5,903 nucleotides of DNA from NCBI GenBank assembly GCA_030037575.1, contig JASHRB010000591.1:1-5903 (forward strand), given 5' to 3'. The stretch's first letter is position 1. Each line of letters opens with the position of its first letter. The notes below the pieces were generated by a model. It ran no database searches. It saw nothing but the letters and a program-made list of their open reading frames with translations, and had not been told where the DNA came from. The DNA is from Candidatus Sulfotelmatobacter sp. (GTDB lineage: Bacteria > Acidobacteriota > Terriglobia > Terriglobales > Acidobacteriaceae). The position numbers and the translations under genes are program-made. This document shows, one piece after another, positions 1 through 5,903 of the stretch.

Positions 1-4007
<4,007 letters not shown>

Positions 4008-4064
4008 GTTGGCGTGCGCAGGCGCGAGTGCGGCAAGGCGATCGAAAGCCAGAGGACGTCAGTC
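4008..4064 (+). other. Short intergenic gap between the two kinase genes
   Basis: The gap is 57 bases and contains a ribosome binding site near its end, with no terminator-like hairpin followed by T residues and no recognisable promoter. This supports co-transcription of the two genes. A 22-codon frame (ATG at 4004 overlapping the upstream TGA, TAA at 4070-4072 just past the downstream start) crosses the gap. It could couple translation, but it has no clear ribosome binding site of its own and may be chance. Confidence 0.6.
4051..4056 (+). promoter_or_regulatory. Ribosome binding site for the second kinase gene
   Basis: AGAGGA, a purine-rich Shine-Dalgarno-like match, ends 8 bases before the ATG at 4065. 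It favours that ATG over the in-frame GTG at 4014, which would lie only 6 bases after the upstream stop codon and add 17 Arg-rich residues ahead of the receiver domain. With the ATG start the receiver begins after about five residues, as is usual for N-terminal REC domains. Confidence 0.75.
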
Positions 4065-5675
4065 ATGAGTAACCACGAGAAAGTCAACATTTTGATGGTG
4101 GATGATCAGCCCGCCAAGCTGCTCAGCTATGAGGTCATGCTCGCCGGTCTGGGCGAGACCCTGATCAAAGCCGGTTCAGCCAAGGAGGCGCTGGAAATTC
4201 TGCTCAAAACCGACGTCGCGGTAGTGCTGATGGATGTCAGCATGCCGGAACTCGACGGCTTCCAACTGGCGGAGATGATTCGCCAGCATCCGCGTTTTCA
4301 GAGGACTGCGATCATTTTCGTTTCGGCCGTGCATCTCACTCATCTCGACCAACTCAAAGGCTACGAGCACGGTGCCGTCGACTACATCTCGGTTCCGGTG
4401 GTTCCGGAACTGCTGCGCGCCAAGGTCCGAGTATTCGCTGAGTTGCATCGCAAGACCCGGCAATTGGAGGCCTTGAACCGCGAGCTGGAGCACCGCGTTC
4501 TGGAGCGCACCGAAGAGTTGAGCGGCAAAGCGGAGTTGCTGTTTCAACTCAATGTGGAGCTGGTGCGCAAGAATCAGGAGCTGGATGCCATCATGCAAAC
4601 TGCGCCTGACATTATTTTTAGCCGCCAGCCTGACAGTCTCAAGGACTACATCAGCGGGCGATTTTATGACTATACGGGGGCCGTTCCGGGATCGGTGAAC
4701 GGGGTTGGCTGGCTGGACTATGTGCATCCGGAGGATAAGGAGCCGGCCATGACGCAGTGGATGCGCTGCCTCGAGTCTGGATTGAACTACGAGTCGGAGT
4801 ACCGCATTCGTTCGCGTGACGGAGATTATCGCTGGTTCCGAGCTCGCGGAGTTCCGATTCGCGAGGACAACGGCAAGATCGTCAAATGGTATGGAACCTG
4901 CTCCGACATTCACGACAGCAAACTGCTGGAACAATCCATTCGCGACAGCGCCAGCGAACTGGAAAGGATGGTCGATCGGCGCACGGACGAGTTGCGTCGT
5001 CTTTCAATCCGGCTCATGACCATGCAAGATGAGGAACGCCGCCGCCTGGCGCGCGACCTGCATGATGGGTTGGGGCAGGAGCTCGCTGTGGTCAAGATGG
5101 TGCTGGACAAAGTGATTCTGCAGAAATCCGCTCACCCGCAGGAAGCGTGGGCGCAGGCCAGCAGCATGGTGGACCGGGCCATTCAGCAGGTGCGCACGAT
5201 GTCTCACCTTCTGCATCCGCCTTTGCTCGATGAAGTCGGATTGCTGTCGGCGTTGTCCTGGTATGTGGAGGGGCTCAGCAAGCGCAGTGGCATTGAAACT
5301 TCCCTGCAAGTCCAGCCCAGCGAATTCCAACGGCTCACCGTGGAAGTGGAGACGGCCATCTTCCGCATCGTTCAGGAAGCCCTCACGAATGTCTTCCGAC
5401 ACGCGGAAGCAAACAAAGTGGAAATCACACTGACCCAACGAGCCGGGGTGCTGACCGTGGCCGTGCGCGACAACGGCAAGGGAATCGGCGAGAGCATAGC
5501 CGAACTGCGACCGGACAGCGTCGGCGTCGGCATCGGAGGCATGAAGCAGCGCGCCAAGGAATTTGGCGGAGAATTGAGGTTGACGAACGTGCATCCCGGA
5601 ACGCTGGTGGAACTGGTGATTCCATGTGGTTCGGCGTTGCGCGAACCGAGCGTTGTTCTGGATGCATACTCCTGA
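4065..5675 (+). CDS. REC-PAS sensor histidine kinase of the HisKA_3 (NarX/DegS-type) family
   Basis: The protein has 536 residues and no membrane segment or signal peptide, so it is probably cytoplasmic. Residues 6-121 are a receiver domain with acidic pair D13/D14, phospho-acceptor D57 (VVLMDVSMPELDGF) and S87. The usual Lys-Pro near the end is replaced by Val-Pro (V110, in DYISVPVVPE). A coiled coil spans about 122-172. A PAS domain with a PAC-like second half lies at about 173-285 (HPEDKE, RSRDGDYRWFRARG). Residues 315-382 form a HisKA_3 dimerisation domain with the H-box RRRLARDLHDGLGQEL and phospho-acceptor H333 (CAT at 5061). HATPase_c at about 420-522 shows N442 in EALTNVFRHA, DNGKGIG at 469-475, a glycine-rich lid at 486-494 and PGTLVELVIP near the end. 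HisKA_3 kinases normally phosphorylate LuxR/NarL-type regulators; none is encoded here. The gene begins 57 bp after the poly-HAMP kinase, suggesting an operon in which that kinase may phosphorylate this receiver (inference). The start at 4065 was chosen for its ribosome binding site; a GTG at 4014 is the alternative. Confidence 0.95.
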   Translation: MSNHEKVNILMVDDQPAKLLSYEVMLAGLGETLIKAGSAKEALEILLKTDVAVVLMDVSMPELDGFQLAEMIRQHPRFQRTAIIFVSAVHLTHLDQLKGYEHGAVDYISVPVVPELLRAKVRVFAELHRKTRQLEALNRELEHRVLERTEELSGKAELLFQLNVELVRKNQELDAIMQTAPDIIFSRQPDSLKDYISGRFYDYTGAVPGSVNGVGWLDYVHPEDKEPAMTQWMRCLESGLNYESEYRIRSRDGDYRWFRARGVPIREDNGKIVKWYGTCSDIHDSKLLEQSIRDSASELERMVDRRTDELRRLSIRLMTMQDEERRRLARDLHDGLGQELAVVKMVLDKVILQKSAHPQEAWAQASSMVDRAIQQVRTMSHLLHPPLLDEVGLLSALSWYVEGLSKRSGIETSLQVQPSEFQRLTVEVETAIFRIVQEALTNVFRHAEANKVEITLTQRAGVLTVAVRDNGKGIGESIAELRPDSVGVGIGGMKQRAKEFGGELRLTNVHPGTLVELVIPCGSALREPSVVLDAYS

Positions 5676-5903
5676 AATTCTTTTGCGCCCGCTCTCGGTT
5701 GAGCTGCCAAGGCGAGTTCCAAAAGGCCGCTCTCCGATATGAAGAGGCCTCGGTGCACGAAAGTATATTCACCTTCCCCATGATCCAGTACGAACTGCTT
5801 CAAAGCCAAGGAAACAAGGCCGCAGTTGTCGTATGGTCAAAGCCGTAACCTCTATTAACTTGCTTTCAAATGGGGCGAGCCACCCCAACACTTCAAGGCT
5901 AAA
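5676..5903. other. Downstream region without a supported gene
   Basis: These 228 bases follow the stop of the second kinase. They contain no recognisable tRNA, small RNA or response-regulator gene. Two weak inverted repeats occur: AGGCC at 5724-5728 with GGCCT at 5746-5750, and TGGGG at 5871-5875 with CCCCA at 5883-5887. Neither is followed by a run of T, so neither is a convincing intrinsic terminator. One + frame stays open to a TAA at 5846-5848, and its last 48 or so codons have a protein-like composition (for example EFQKAALRYEEASVHE). It has no good start or ribosome binding site, and its upstream part overlaps the kinase gene out of frame. I cannot assign it; it could be a gene remnant or chance. 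Confidence 0.5.

Noticed and set aside
5724..5750. Inverted repeat as a transcription terminator for the operon
   Set aside because: The stem is only 5 bp plus a bulged 3 bp, and no T-run follows.
5372..5809. Minus-strand frame overlapping the end of gene 2 as a convergent gene
   Set aside because: Most of it is antisense to the HATPase domain, and no domain or ribosome binding site is visible.

Overview
The window is a stretch of GC-rich (roughly 60% by eye) bacterial DNA holding two signalling genes in the same direction on the + strand. Codons in both genes favour G or C at the third position. The protein families (a bacterial Nik1-like poly-HAMP hybrid kinase beside a REC-PAS-NarL-type kinase) would suit an environmental, signalling-rich bacterium such as an acidobacterium, myxobacterium or other proteobacterium. 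There is no rRNA or other taxonomic marker, so this placement is only an inference.

Bases 1-4007 encode the C-terminal 1334 or so residues of a very large hybrid histidine kinase whose 5' end lies outside the window. It starts inside an array of 92-residue units, repeated with an exact 276-bp period, each a canonical plus a divergent HAMP domain. A GAF domain, a long coiled coil, a HisKA/HATPase_c kinase core and three receiver domains follow. After a 57-bp gap, bases 4065-5675 encode a complete 536-residue protein: an N-terminal receiver domain, coiled coil, PAS domain and a HisKA_3/HATPase_c kinase of the NarX/DegS type. The last 228 bases (5676-5903) hold no convincing gene, no clear terminator and no RNA gene.

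The close spacing and shared orientation suggest co-transcription and a common pathway. A plausible model is that the poly-HAMP kinase receives a signal, autophosphorylates, relays through its own receivers, and acts on the receiver domain that begins the second protein, thereby controlling that protein's separate kinase core. No DNA-binding response regulator is visible, so the final output must be encoded elsewhere. I see no mobile element, CRISPR array, tRNA or rRNA. Both architectures are known types. The points most worth a second look are the repeat array and its sequence conservation, the receiver in gene 2 that lacks the usual lysine, and the kinase-to-kinase arrangement.
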